From the NCBI RefSeq assembly GCF_018390645.1, contig NZ_JAHBGC010000005.1, positions 212,223 through 276,222 of the forward strand: 64,000 bases of DNA. The letters are read 5' to 3'. Shown one piece after another: positions 42,481 to 54,693 of the stretch (its first letter is position 1; every line of letters begins with the position of its first letter). Source of the DNA: Ancylobacter dichloromethanicus (GTDB lineage: Bacteria > Pseudomonadota > Alphaproteobacteria > Rhizobiales > Xanthobacteraceae). Position numbers and translations under genes: made by a program. The notes below the pieces were generated by a model that searched no databases, was not told the origin of the DNA, and saw nothing but the letters and a program-made list of their open reading frames with translations.

Positions 42481-44085
42481 TCAGAAACCCAGCGCGCAGC
42501 CATCCTTGCGCGGGTCGGAGCCGGCCATCAGGAAGCCGCTGACGGGATCGCGCAGGATGATCTGCGCCCCGCCGAAGGGCTCGACGGCGAAAGTCACCTT
42601 GTGGCCGCGCGCTTCCAGCTCGGCGGGCAGGCTTTCCGGCCAGCCGGCCTCGATCTCCAGCACGCCGTCATGGGCGAAGGCGCGCGGCGCGTCCACCGCC
42701 GCCTGCAGGTCGAGCCCGCGGTCCAGCAGGCCCGACAGCAGCGCCGCCTGGCCGGAGGCCTGGTACTGCCCGCCCATCACGCCGAACACGCCTACCGCCG
42801 CGCCGTCCTTGCGCAACAGGCCGGGGATGATGGTGTGCATCGGCCGCTTGCCCGGCGCGATGGCGTTGGGGTGGCCCTCGATCAGCCGGAACGAGGCGCC
42901 GCGCGAATGCAGCAGCACGCCGGTCGCCGGGTCGATGCGGGTCGAGCCATAGCCGTGGAACAGCGAGTTGATGAACGACACCATGTTGCCGTCGCGGTCG
43001 ACCACGCTGATATAGACCGTGTCCTCGTGCGCGGGCTCGTCCCACAGCGCCGGCGGCAGGGCGCGGCTCATGTCGATGCGAGCCGCGAGGCGCCGGGCGG
43101 TCTCGGCGGAGAGCAGGGTTTCGACCGGCACCGTCATCGCTGAGGGATCGGCGAGCAGCGCGTCGCGGTTGAAGTAAGCGAGCTTGCCGGCCTCGGCGTG
43201 CAGATGCACCCGGTCGGCGACCGACAGGCCCTCGCCGAGGTCGAATTCCCGGAGGATGTTGAGGATCATCAGCGCGGCGAGGCCCTGCCCGTTGGGCGGG
43301 CACTCCTCCACCGTGTAGCCGCGATAATCCGAGGCGATCGGCGTGGTGTAGAAGGCGCCGTCCTTCATCGCCGCGAAGTCGTCCTCGGTGTGCAGCCCGC
43401 CCAGGCTGTTGAGATAGCGAACGAGAGACTGCGCGGTCTCGCCCTCATAGAACGCGCCAGCGCCCCCGGCGGCGATGTCGCGCAGGCGCTGGCCGAGCAA
43501 AGGCTGGGCGTGGCGGTCGCCGGCCACGAGCGGTTTGCCGTCCTTCAGGAAGAAGGCGGTGGCGTTTTCGTCCTGCGCCAGCAGCGGGGCGTCGTCGGCC
43601 CAGTCGAAGGCGACGCGCTGGGCGATGGGGTAGCCGTTCTCGGCATAGTCGATGGCGCGGGCGAACAGCCGGTCCAGCGGCAGGCTCGCATAGTCGGCGT
43701 GCAGCCGCGTCCAGGCGGAAATCGCGCCCGGCACGGTCACCGCATGGGGGCTGGTGCGGGGAATCTCGGTGGTCAGCCTGGCCGCCTTCAGCGCCTCGAT
43801 GGTGGCGGCCATCGGCGCGCGGCCGCTGCCGTTGAGCGCCACGGTCGGCCGGCCCGCCGGGGCGTAGAGCACGAAGCAGTCGCCGCCGATGCCGGTCATC
43901 GCCGGCTCGACCACGCATTGCGTCGCCACCGCCGCCAGCGCCGCATCCATGGCGTTGCCGCCGGCCTGCAGCACCTCCAGTCCCGCCGCCGTGGCCAGCG
44001 GGTGCGAGGTGGCGATGGCGGCGTCGCGGGCGAACAGGGTCGGACGGGCCGGGCCGAAGAAATCGGTGCGCTGGGTCGTGATCAC
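42481..44085 (-). CDS. Gamma-glutamyltransferase-family Ntn hydrolase (YwrD/HpxW-like)
   Basis: A 534-residue self-cleaving Ntn hydrolase. The predicted nucleophile is T356 in HEDTVYISVVDRDGNMVSFINSLF; the GGNAMDAALA motif lies at 42-51 and GVMGGQYQASGQ in the small subunit. No signal peptide is present, unlike classical periplasmic GGT. DTVY and FINSLF resemble the YwrD/oxamate amidohydrolase branch more than true GGT, where TTHxS is usual. Last gene of the catabolic operon, overlapping the amidohydrolase gene by 4 nt. It probably cleaves an amide formed by the pathway. Confidence 0.82.
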   Translation of the reverse strand: MITTQRTDFFGPARPTLFARDAAIATSHPLATAAGLEVLQAGGNAMDAALAAVATQCVVEPAMTGIGGDCFVLYAPAGRPTVALNGSGRAPMAATIEALKAARLTTEIPRTSPHAVTVPGAISAWTRLHADYASLPLDRLFARAIDYAENGYPIAQRVAFDWADDAPLLAQDENATAFFLKDGKPLVAGDRHAQPLLGQRLRDIAAGGAGAFYEGETAQSLVRYLNSLGGLHTEDDFAAMKDGAFYTTPIASDYRGYTVEECPPNGQGLAALMILNILREFDLGEGLSVADRVHLHAEAGKLAYFNRDALLADPSAMTVPVETLLSAETARRLAARIDMSRALPPALWDEPAHEDTVYISVVDRDGNMVSFINSLFHGYGSTRIDPATGVLLHSRGASFRLIEGHPNAIAPGKRPMHTIIPGLLRKDGAAVGVFGVMGGQYQASGQAALLSGLLDRGLDLQAAVDAPRAFAHDGVLEIEAGWPESLPAELEARGHKVTFAVEPFGGAQIILRDPVSGFLMAGSDPRKDGCALGF

Positions 44086-44966
44086 GGGAGGCGTTCCTGC
44101 TCGGGCTCAAGGGGCGTGAAGCCATACAGCTCCGCCGCATTGTCTGTCATGATTCCTGCCGCGAGCGCATCGCTGCCGCACCACTCGCGGAACAGATCGA
44201 CCAATCGGGCATCGTCCGGCGGGTTGCCGGGCCTGGAGGGGTGCGGCCAGTTGGTGGCGAACAGGCACCGCTCGGGGGCGTGGGCGATCAGCGCACGGGC
44301 CAGCGCCGCGACATCGGCGTAGTCGGGCGCGCCGGTGCGCGAGGTCTCGTAGACCCCGGAGGTCTTGACATAGGTGCGCCCGCCATCGAGCAGGCGGCGC
44401 AGCGCGGCAAAGCCGGGATGATCGAGGCCGACCGGCTCCAGGAACTTGCCATTGTGGTCGATGACCAGCCGGCCGGGCAGGCGCGACAGGCGCTCCGCCT
44501 CATCATGCAGAAGGCGTCCGTCCATCTGCATCTGCACATGCCAGCCGAAGGCGGCTGTCTTCGCCGCCAGTGTCTCCAGGTCGGCCCAGCCGAGCGCGCC
44601 GCCGCCGATCATGAAGAAGCGGATGCCGCGTATGCCGAGGCCGGTGAGGCGGTCGAGTTCGTCCTCGCTGACATCCGGCGGTACCACGGCGACGCCGCGC
44701 GCCTCCTCGCCCAGCACCGACATGGCGTCGAGCGTCGCCCGGTTGTCGAAGCCGTAGACCGAGGGTTGCACCACCACGGCGCGGGAGAGGCCGAGCCTCG
44801 CGCGCACCTTCATATAGGCGGCGATGTCGCCGCCGGCGACGGGCGGAAAGGGCGAATCCGGCGCCGGCGGATAGGTCTCCGCCGGGCCGTAAATGTGCAT
44901 GTGGCAGTCGCACGCCCCGGGCGGGGGGCGAAAGGCGGGGGGCCGCGCGGGAATGAGGGCGCTCAT
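44082..44966 (-). CDS. Amidohydrolase-2 family hydrolase, LigI-like
   Basis: A 294-residue TIM-barrel hydrolase. CDCHMHIYGP (19-28), VQMQMDGR, LVIDHNGKF and FATNWPHPS match the branch that includes 2-pyrone-4,6-dicarboxylate lactonase (LigI) and sulfomuconolactone hydrolase. It would hydrolyse a lactone or cyclic amide ring. It overlaps both neighbours by 4 nt, which indicates tight coupling with the hydroxyacid dehydrogenase and the Ntn hydrolase. Confidence 0.8.
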   Translation of the reverse strand: MSALIPARPPAFRPPPGACDCHMHIYGPAETYPPAPDSPFPPVAGGDIAAYMKVRARLGLSRAVVVQPSVYGFDNRATLDAMSVLGEEARGVAVVPPDVSEDELDRLTGLGIRGIRFFMIGGGALGWADLETLAAKTAAFGWHVQMQMDGRLLHDEAERLSRLPGRLVIDHNGKFLEPVGLDHPGFAALRRLLDGGRTYVKTSGVYETSRTGAPDYADVAALARALIAHAPERCLFATNWPHPSRPGNPPDDARLVDLFREWCGSDALAAGIMTDNAAELYGFTPLEPEQERLP

Positions 44967-45961
44967 CGCGACAGCCAGTTGGGAAGGCGGTGCGGATTCC
45001 GGGCATGGATCGGCAGCCGCCCCTCCAGCATCGCCTTGACCTGCTCCACCGTCTCCATCGCCTGAAATTCCGACGGTTCAATCATCAGCGCCGCCGAATG
45101 CGGGGTGGCGATGACGTTGGGCAGGCGGGCAAGGCGCAGCGAGGGCTGCTGGTCGCGCCCGTCGCCGACATCGAGCCCGGCGCCGGCGATGGTGCCCGAG
45201 GTGAGAGCCGCCTCCAGCGCGTCCTCATCCACCAGAATGCCGCGCGAGATGTTGATGAAGAAGGCGTCGCGCCGCATCTTGGCGAAGGCGTCCGCATTCA
45301 TCATCCGCTCGGTCTCCGGCGTCGCATAGGCGGCGCAGACGACGAAGTCCGGCTCGGAGAGCACCGCGTCCAGCCCCACGGGATTGACCGCGCCATGGTC
45401 GATCCGCGCATAGGGATCATAGACCGAGACCTTCATCTTGAAGGCCAGCGCCAGTTCGACGATGCGCCTTCCGATCGAGCCATAGCCGATGACCCCGACA
45501 TGGGCGCCGGCCATCTGCCGGCCGAACACCATGGCATGGGAGTCATCGCCGGCGTGGTAGCGCTCGGCGTCGCTTGTGATGTTGCGGGCGAGGTCGAGCA
45601 TCAGCGCGAGCGCGTGTTCGGCCACCGCGTCGGCATAGCCCGAGGAGCAGTTGCACACCAGGATGCCGGCATCGGAGGCGGCGTCGACGTCGATATTGCG
45701 CATGTCGACGGCGCAGCGGGTGAACAGCCTCACATCCGCCAACCGCTCCATCACCTCGCGCGGGCCGGCTGCGAGGCGGTCGGAAATGACCACCTCGCAG
45801 CCTTCCGCCGCCTTCACGAGGGTGTCTCCCGACAGGGGCTCATGACTGTCGTTCATCACCAGCTCGATCGGCAGCGCCTTCAGGGCGTCGACCGCCCTGT
45901 AGCCGTAGAAGTGCTTGAGCAGGTCACGATTGTGGGTGAGCAGCACACGCATGGGTTTCAT
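44963..45961 (-). CDS. D-2-hydroxyacid dehydrogenase family protein
   Basis: A 332-residue NAD(P)-dependent dehydrogenase. The Rossmann motif is GVIGYGSIGRRI, the substrate Arg lies in INISRGILVDEDAL and the catalytic His in VIATPHSAAL. It would interconvert a 2-keto acid and its D-2-hydroxy acid. ATG at 45961 overlaps the Rieske gene stop (ATGA); the frame open to 46261 is only a shadow of that gene. Confidence 0.87.
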   Translation of the reverse strand: MKPMRVLLTHNRDLLKHFYGYRAVDALKALPIELVMNDSHEPLSGDTLVKAAEGCEVVISDRLAAGPREVMERLADVRLFTRCAVDMRNIDVDAASDAGILVCNCSSGYADAVAEHALALMLDLARNITSDAERYHAGDDSHAMVFGRQMAGAHVGVIGYGSIGRRIVELALAFKMKVSVYDPYARIDHGAVNPVGLDAVLSEPDFVVCAAYATPETERMMNADAFAKMRRDAFFINISRGILVDEDALEAALTSGTIAGAGLDVGDGRDQQPSLRLARLPNVIATPHSAALMIEPSEFQAMETVEQVKAMLEGRLPIHARNPHRLPNWLSR

Positions 45962-47115
45962 TCGCTCCCCCCGGCCATGCCGGCGACGATGTCCGCCGGC
46001 AGCCGCGCCATCACCCAGCGGTTCATCGCCAGCACCATGTCGTCCCGCCAAGACAGCGGGCCGGGGCGGGCGAGGCTGGAGGAGAGGCCGATCTGCTGCT
46101 TCTGGAGGATGTCGACATCCTCCATCGCCACCGCTTCCCAGCGCTTGTAATAGGGCGCCGCGCGCTCCTCGAAATCGGGCAGCCCGGTGCAGGCCTCGGG
46201 GAAGCAGCCACCGACCGAAAGCACGGATCTGTCGACCGAAACCGGCCGCACCGCCAGCCACCAGGCGCAGTCCTGCGCGAACACGAACTGCACGGTCGGC
46301 TCGATCACGGTGAAGAACGTGCCCTTGCGCGCCTGCTCGGAAAGGCCCTCGATCGGCGGGAAGGGCGGCTCCTGCCCGAGCACGGCGATGGAGCGGTTCG
46401 ACTGCACCTGGATGACGTGCCAGTTGCCCTGGGTGGGGAAGCTGACCGAGCGCTGGGCGCCCACCGTCGCGGCGTGGACGATGCCGGTGTGGTAGGTTTC
46501 CATGGCGTTTTCGAGCAGCAGCTTCCAGTTGCAGCGGGTCTCGATCTCCATGTGCCAGGTCTTGACCATGTCGCCGAGCCGGTGGCTGCCGATCAGCTCC
46601 GGCATGTTGCCGAGATGGGTCATCAGGCCGGGCGCGTCGTCGTCATAGTTGAGGAACACCGAGCCTTCCCACACCTCCATGCGGATGGGGATGAGGCCGT
46701 GCGGCGGCTTCTCGAATTTGGGCACCTCGCGCATGCCGGGCGCGCCGGCCAGCGTGCCGTCGAGCCGGTAGTTCCAGGCATGGTAGGGGCAGGTAAGGTT
46801 TTTGGCGTTGCCGCAGCCTTCCATCAGAATCGACGCGCGGTGCCGGCAGACATTGGCGAAGGCGCGCAGCACGCCATCCTCGCCGCGCACCAGCAGCGCC
46901 GGGCCGCCGACGCTGTCCAGCGCCTTGAAGTCGCCGGGGTTCGGCACCTCCTCCAGCCGCCCGGCGAAGAACCAGTTCTTCATGTGGATGTGCTCGACCT
47001 CGGCCTTGAACACTTCCGGGTCGGTGTAGAAGCGCGTCGGCGCGCTCCTGGCGTCGCCGAGCGGCGGCTCGGACCAGACATAGGGTTCGGGAACCAGCGT
47101 CGTTTCGAGACTCAT
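45958..47115 (-). CDS. Rieske non-haem iron oxygenase, catalytic subunit
   Basis: A 385-residue oxygenase. The Rieske [2Fe-2S] ligands are C90-x-H92 and C109-x2-H112; the mononuclear iron site has H209 and H214 in NAMETYHTGIVH, with D333 or D335 as the third ligand. The residue three before H209, usually a bridging Asp, is Glu206, as reported for carnitine monooxygenase CntA-type enzymes. No ferredoxin or reductase gene is nearby, so its electron partner is encoded elsewhere. It would hydroxylate or N-dealkylate the pathway substrate. Confidence 0.87.
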   Translation of the reverse strand: MSLETTLVPEPYVWSEPPLGDARSAPTRFYTDPEVFKAEVEHIHMKNWFFAGRLEEVPNPGDFKALDSVGGPALLVRGEDGVLRAFANVCRHRASILMEGCGNAKNLTCPYHAWNYRLDGTLAGAPGMREVPKFEKPPHGLIPIRMEVWEGSVFLNYDDDAPGLMTHLGNMPELIGSHRLGDMVKTWHMEIETRCNWKLLLENAMETYHTGIVHAATVGAQRSVSFPTQGNWHVIQVQSNRSIAVLGQEPPFPPIEGLSEQARKGTFFTVIEPTVQFVFAQDCAWWLAVRPVSVDRSVLSVGGCFPEACTGLPDFEERAAPYYKRWEAVAMEDVDILQKQQIGLSSSLARPGPLSWRDDMVLAMNRWVMARLPADIVAGMAGGSE

Positions 47116-47127
47116 GACGGCCTCCGT

Positions 47128-48074
47128 TCAGCGATGCCCGGCATTGAGGCGGTGTTCCGCCTGGCCGAGCTGGATGAGATGAAGGGCGATGACGGCGACA
47201 TGGCCGGCCAGCATGGCCGACATGCCCTGCACGTCGTGCGGCGGGCTGAGCGTGTTGATGTCGACGCCGACGAGGTCCAGCCCCTTGAGCCCGTGCAGCA
47301 GGTCGAACACTTCCGCCACCGGCGGCCCGCCCCAGGTCGGGGTGGCGACGCCCGGCGCGGCGGAGGGGTCGAAATAATCCATGTCGAAGGACAGGTGCAC
47401 CGGCCGCGTGCCGACCACCTCGCGCACCTCGGCGGCGATCGCCTCCGGCCCGCGCTTGCGCACCTCCTCGCCGGGGATCAGCCGGTAGCCGAGCGCGCGG
47501 GTGTGGTCATAGGCGCCGGCCACCAGCATGGTGCCGCGCGCGCCGATGTGGAAGGAGCGCCGGGTGTCGATCAACCCTTCCTGCGCCGCGCGGGTGAAGG
47601 TGGTGCCGGTGTTCACGTCCTCGCCGGGATAGGCGTCGGTGTGGGCGTCGATATGGATGAGCACCAGCTCGGGATATCGCTTTGCCAAGGCGCGCAAAAC
47701 CGGCAGCGTCACCGTGCCGTCGCCGCCGACGCAGAGCGGCACCGCGTCCGCCTTCACCACCTCGTGGATGGCCGCCTCCATGGCGGCGAGCGAGGGGCCG
47801 AGATCGGAGGCGACCACGTCGACATCGCCGAGATCGACCACCCTTCCGCCGGCGCGCGGGTCGACATCGGCCAGCGGCGGGTAGAACGGGCGCACCTCGC
47901 TCGACATCGCCCGAAACGCCGCCGGTCCCTGGCGCGAACCGATGCGGGTGGCGTGGGTGCCGCAATCGAAAGGCAGGCCGATGACGGCGATCTGCCCGGC
48001 GCTGGCCGAAGTGGCCTGGGGCACGCCGAGGAAGGTTCCCAGCCGCATTCGCGGGGCAGATTCCAAGTAGTCCG

Positions 48075-48078
<4 letters not shown>
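47128..48078 (-). CDS. Ureohydrolase (agmatinase/arginase) family protein with altered metal site
   Basis: A 316-residue ureohydrolase-fold protein. Metal motifs DAHTD (144-148) and SFDMDYFDP (230-238) are intact. The first motif, normally GGDHS, reads VGGDGT with Gly121 in place of the Mn-binding His; the codon is clearly GGC. Members normally hydrolyse guanidino compounds to urea plus an amine. The loss suggests a different metal centre or reaction. It lies 12 nt before the Rieske gene and overlaps the ABC ATPase gene by 4 nt. Confidence 0.8.
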
Positions 48079-48865
<787 letters not shown>

Positions 48866-48869
<4 letters not shown>

Positions 48870-49644
48870 CTCGCCCGGCCGAGATAGGCGGCCTGCACCG
48901 CCGGGTCGGCCAGCACCTCGTCCGGCGGGCCGTCGGCGAGGCGCCGGCCATAATCCAGCACGGTGAGATGGTCGCAGAGCCGGCGCACAATCTGCATGTC
49001 GTGCTCGATCAGCAGCACGGCGATGCCCTGCGCGCGGACCTGCCGCACCAGATCGGCGATCTCGCTTTTCTCCACCGCGTTCATGCCGGCCAGCGGCTCG
49101 TCGAGCAGCAGCAGCTTGGGCGCGGAAATCAGCGCGCGGGCGATCTCGACCCGGCGCTGGTGGCCATAGGAGAGGGTGGTGGCGACCCGGTCGGCCACCT
49201 CCGCCCCCAGCCCGACGAAGTCGAGCAGCTCATAGGCGCGCACGATCATCGCCCGCTCCGCCTCGCGCGCGGCGCGCCGGCCGAAGACGAGGGAGAGCGC
49301 ATTGGCGGAAAAGCGCTGATGGGCGCCGACCAGCACGCTCTCCAGCACCGTCATGGCGCCAAACAGGCGGATGTTCTGGAAGGTGCGGGCGAGGCCGCGC
49401 CGGGCGAAGCGGTTGACGCCGAGTCCGCCGATCGCCTCGCCGTCGAACACGAGTTCGCCTTCGCTGGGGCGGATGAAACCGGTGAGCACGTTCAGCACCG
49501 TGGTCTTGCCGGCGCCGTTGGGGCCGATCAGCCCGTGGATGGCGTTGCGGCCGATGGCCATGTCGAGCCCGCCGACCGCCTCCAGCCCGCCGAAGCGCAC
49601 CGTGATGGCGCGCGCTTCCAACAATGGCGTTGGGGAGGGTGCTC

Positions 49645-49648
<4 letters not shown>
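48866..49648 (-). CDS. livG: Branched-chain-type ABC transporter ATPase, LivG family
   Basis: A 260-residue ATPase with Walker A GPNGAGKT, the LivG-typical RTFQNIRLFGAMTV, a YGHQRRVEIARAL signature (LSYGHQR) and Walker B LLLLDEPLAGMN. It overlaps the fused permease gene by 4 nt. Confidence 0.88.
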
Positions 49649-51669
<2,021 letters not shown>

Positions 51670-51756
51670 CGCCTGCCTGCGTTTGCTTCCGGTCGTCCCG
51701 TGCGAGGACGGGCGCCGCGAACGGGGTCGGTGAGGGGGCAGGGCGGCAGCCGGGCT

Positions 51757-51795
51757 TGCCCCTCACCCCAGCCCTCTCCCCGGCGGGGAGAGGGA
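51757..51795. repeat. CCCTCTCCCCGGCGGGGAGAGGG palindromic repeat
   Basis: CCCTCACCCCAGCCCTCTCC flank followed by CTCTCC-CCGGCGG-GGAGAG, an inverted-orientation copy of the element near 16931-16970. It lies between the binding-protein and permease genes of the catabolic operon. Confidence 0.75.
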
Positions 51796-51827
51796 GACGT
51801 CCTGCGCCGGGCCGCGCGGTCGCCCGC

Positions 51828-52949
51828 TCAGGGCTGCTTGGGGGCGAGGCCGAACTTGCCGTCCTTGACCTCAAGGAAATACAGCGCGCCGGCGCGGTCG
51901 CCCGAGGCGTCGAAGGTGGTGGGGCCGGTGACGCCGGGCACGTCCTTGAGCCTGCCGAAGGCGGCATTGAGGCTCTCGCGGGTGACCGGGCCGTCCTTGG
52001 CGGCGAGATCGACCGCCGCGCCGAGCGCCATGCCGGCGTCATAGCCCAGCGCTGCCCAGGCGCTCGGGTCTTCCTTGTGCGCGGCCTTGTAGGCCGACAG
52101 GAACGCCTCCGTCGCCGGGGTGGCGACCGCCGGGTCGAACATGCCGTAGACGATCATGCCTTCCACCGCGCCGCGGCCGAGCTTCATCAGTTCGACATTG
52201 AGCGCGCCGTCGGTCGACAGGAGCTGCGCCTTGATGCCGAGGGCTCTCGCCTGCTCGGCGATCTTCGCCGCTTCGGTGTAGAAGCCGCCGATGAAGATGG
52301 CGTCCGGCCGGGCGGCGCGCACCTTGGTCAGGAGGGTGCGGAAATCCTTGGTGCCGAGCAGGTAGGATTCGGTGCCGAGAATGGTGGCGCCGTCCTTGGC
52401 GGCGGCGTCGGAGAACGCCTTGGCGACGCCGATGCCGTAATCGTCCTGCTGGTTCAGCACATAGATCTGCTTCAGCCCCAGCGTCTTGGCGGCATAGGCG
52501 CCCATCATGGCGCCCTGCACCGCATCGGTCAGCACGTTGCGGCGGAAATAGGGGCTGACATCGGACAGCGCCGGGCTGGTGACGGCGGAGGCCAGAACGG
52601 GGAGCTTGCACTCGTTGAACACCGGAATGGCGGCCAGCGCGATGGAGGAGAACGAATAGCCCATCACCACGTCGACATTCGTGTCGGAGCAGAAGCGCTG
52701 GGCGATCAGCACGCCCTCGCGGGCCTCGCCGCGGTCATCCACCGCGTCGATCGTGTAGGTGGTGCCGCCCTTCTTGTTCAGTTCCTCCACCGCAAGGTCG
52801 AGGCCCTTGCGCATGTTGAGGCCGAAGGCGGCGAAATCGCCGGAAAGCGCGGCGGTGAAGCCGATGGTGATCTCCTCCGCCCGCACCAGCGTGGGGGCGG
52901 CGAGAAGGCCGATGCCGAGCACGGCAGCGGCAAGGCGATGGATCGTCAT
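51828..52949 (-). CDS. Branched-chain-type ABC substrate-binding protein
   Basis: Periplasmic LivJ-type protein of 373 residues with a signal peptide (about 1-24, ending TLVRAEE). The type-1 fold shows ITIGFTAALSGDFAAFG and DDRGEAREGVLIAQRFCSD. It would deliver the operon's unknown substrate. It lies 94 nt after the RidA gene. Confidence 0.87.
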   Translation of the reverse strand: MTIHRLAAAVLGIGLLAAPTLVRAEEITIGFTAALSGDFAAFGLNMRKGLDLAVEELNKKGGTTYTIDAVDDRGEAREGVLIAQRFCSDTNVDVVMGYSFSSIALAAIPVFNECKLPVLASAVTSPALSDVSPYFRRNVLTDAVQGAMMGAYAAKTLGLKQIYVLNQQDDYGIGVAKAFSDAAAKDGATILGTESYLLGTKDFRTLLTKVRAARPDAIFIGGFYTEAAKIAEQARALGIKAQLLSTDGALNVELMKLGRGAVEGMIVYGMFDPAVATPATEAFLSAYKAAHKEDPSAWAALGYDAGMALGAAVDLAAKDGPVTRESLNAAFGRLKDVPGVTGPTTFDASGDRAGALYFLEVKDGKFGLAPKQP

Positions 52950-53043
52950 GCGAAGTCTCCTCTGGAAGAAGATCGTGCGTTCAGCACGCTGCCTTGTGGT
53001 GCGGCCTTTGGCCTTGTCGTGTCGTATGCCGGGCAGGCGGCGG

Positions 53044-53538
53044 TCAGTGAAGTTCCACCGTCACCCAGGTCTCGAAGCAGTAATCGTCGGCCAGCGACAT
53101 CACGCCGATGGAGGCGCGCCCGCCCACCCCGATCTCGGGGCCGAACACCTGTTCGAACAGGTCGGAAAGCCCGCTGGCCACCAGATGCGGCTGGGTAAAG
53201 GAGGGGTCGCAGGCGATGAAGTTGAGCGAGCGCACCAGCCCCTTCACCCGGTCGAGGTCGCCGACCGCGTCCCTGATGCAGCCGAGGCAATTGAGCGCGG
53301 TGAGCCGCGCCGCCTCATAGCCCTGCTCCACCGTGAGGTCGCGGCCGAGGCGGCCGGGGTAAAGCGCCTTGCCGGCGGCGTCGACGCCGGCGGTCTGGCC
53401 GGAAAGGAAGAGCAGCTTGTCGCTGAGATAATGCGGCTTCATCTTGCCGTAGAGCGTGCCGTAATAGCCCGCGCCGCCCCCCGCGCTGGGGAGGACGAGG
53501 CCGAGTTCCGCCGCGCGCCGTGTCGCCGAATGCGTCAT
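53044..53538 (-). CDS. RidA/YjgF family protein
   Basis: A 164-residue member of the Rid family, which hydrolyses reactive enamines and imines. The Arg expected for imine hydrolysis is present in GGRASIGVMSLADD near the C-terminus. The N-terminal region (RAAELGLVLPSAGGGAGYYG) marks a longer subgroup than the 128-residue archetype. ATG at 53538 has AGGAG 7 nt upstream. As first gene after the LysR operator it implies an enamine or imine intermediate in the pathway. Confidence 0.85.
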   Translation of the reverse strand: MTHSATRRAAELGLVLPSAGGGAGYYGTLYGKMKPHYLSDKLLFLSGQTAGVDAAGKALYPGRLGRDLTVEQGYEAARLTALNCLGCIRDAVGDLDRVKGLVRSLNFIACDPSFTQPHLVASGLSDLFEQVFGPEIGVGGRASIGVMSLADDYCFETWVTVELH

Positions 53539-53624
53539 CAAGGGCTCCTTCCCGCCGGCCGATCTCACCGCCTGATTTCCCTTCGGTTTCGCGCCGACGT
53601 CAAACAGGAAAACGGCGTGAATCC

Positions 53625-53639
53625 ATAAGGCAAAGTTAT
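53625..53639. promoter_or_regulatory. LysR-type operator for the catabolic operon
   Basis: ATAA-GGCAAAG-TTAT is a perfect ATAA-N7-TTAT inverted repeat with T-N11-A spacing. It lies about 87 nt upstream of the RidA start and just downstream of the LysR gene, which is the expected place for the regulator to act. Confidence 0.6.
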
Positions 53640-53796
53640 AGTCCTGGCGATCGCCCCTCCCCGCCGGGCGGGTTGCGCGCCGCGCCCCTGCCGCCGGGGC
53701 GGGAAAACCTGCCGAACGGGAAGGCGCTGCCCGAACTTTGAGCGCCGCGCGGGGCGGATGGCGCCCGCTTCACCGTCCCGCCCTGCCGCGCCGCCC

Positions 53797-54693
53797 TCAC
53801 CGCGTGGGCACAAGGTCCGGCGCCACCGTGCGGCGGAAGCGCTCCATGAAGGCGACGGAGATGCGCGCCGGCGGGCGGGTGCTGGGGCGGAACATGCCGA
53901 AGCGATACGGCACGAGCGGGCGGAACGGGATCGCCACCAGCCCCATCGCCTGGAAGAAGCGGGCGGTGGCGGGATCGACCAGCGTCACCGCGCCGAGCTG
54001 CTGCACCAGCACGCAGGCGGTGCCGAAGAACTCCACCTCCGCCACCACGTTCCAGTGCGCCTGCGCCTCGAAGAACGCCTCGGCGGCGGCGATGTGGGTG
54101 ATGTGCTCGGGGAACAGGGTGACGAAGGGAACGGAATCGAGCTGCTCCGGCCCGACGCAGCGCTCTCCCGCCAGCGGATGGTCGGCCCGCATCACGCACA
54201 TGCAGGCCACCTCGAACAGCTCCAGCGAGGCGACATGGATGTCGATCGGCAGTTCGGCGAAGCCCACGTCGAAGGCGCCGATGGTGCCGAGATCGCGCAC
54301 CGCATAGGAGGAGCGGGTGATGAAGCGGGCGGTGGCGCCGGCATTCTCCTTCAGCACGTCGGCGATGATCGGCGGCAGCAGATAGGTGGCGAGCCCCGGC
54401 GGGCTGGCGATCAGCAGCGTCGCCGAGGACAGGCCCTTGAGGTTGCGCGAGACCGCCAGGGTGCGCTCCATCGCGTCCAGCGTGCGCACGATGGCGGCGA
54501 AGAAGGTCTCCGCCTCCGGCGTCGCCTCCAGCCGGCCATGGGCGCGGTGGAACAGCTTCAGCCCGATCTCGTCCTCCAGCCGGGCGATGAGGTTGCTGAT
54601 CGCCGGCTGCGACTTGCCCAGCAGCACCGCGGCGGCGCTCATCGAGCCGTTCTCATAGACGGCGCGGAAGGCTTCGAGATGGCGGGTGTCCAT
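53797..54693 (-). CDS. LysR-family regulator of the catabolic operon
   Basis: A 298-residue regulator. The helix-turn-helix (about 5-62, GSMSAAAVLLGKSQPAISNLIARLE) is followed by an effector domain with PPGLATYLLPPIIADVL. It is codirectional with and directly upstream of the RidA-to-GGT operon, separated by a LysR-box palindrome. It is the probable activator responding to the operon's substrate or an intermediate. Confidence 0.85.
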   Translation of the reverse strand: MDTRHLEAFRAVYENGSMSAAAVLLGKSQPAISNLIARLEDEIGLKLFHRAHGRLEATPEAETFFAAIVRTLDAMERTLAVSRNLKGLSSATLLIASPPGLATYLLPPIIADVLKENAGATARFITRSSYAVRDLGTIGAFDVGFAELPIDIHVASLELFEVACMCVMRADHPLAGERCVGPEQLDSVPFVTLFPEHITHIAAAEAFFEAQAHWNVVAEVEFFGTACVLVQQLGAVTLVDPATARFFQAMGLVAIPFRPLVPYRFGMFRPSTRPPARISVAFMERFRRTVAPDLVPTR

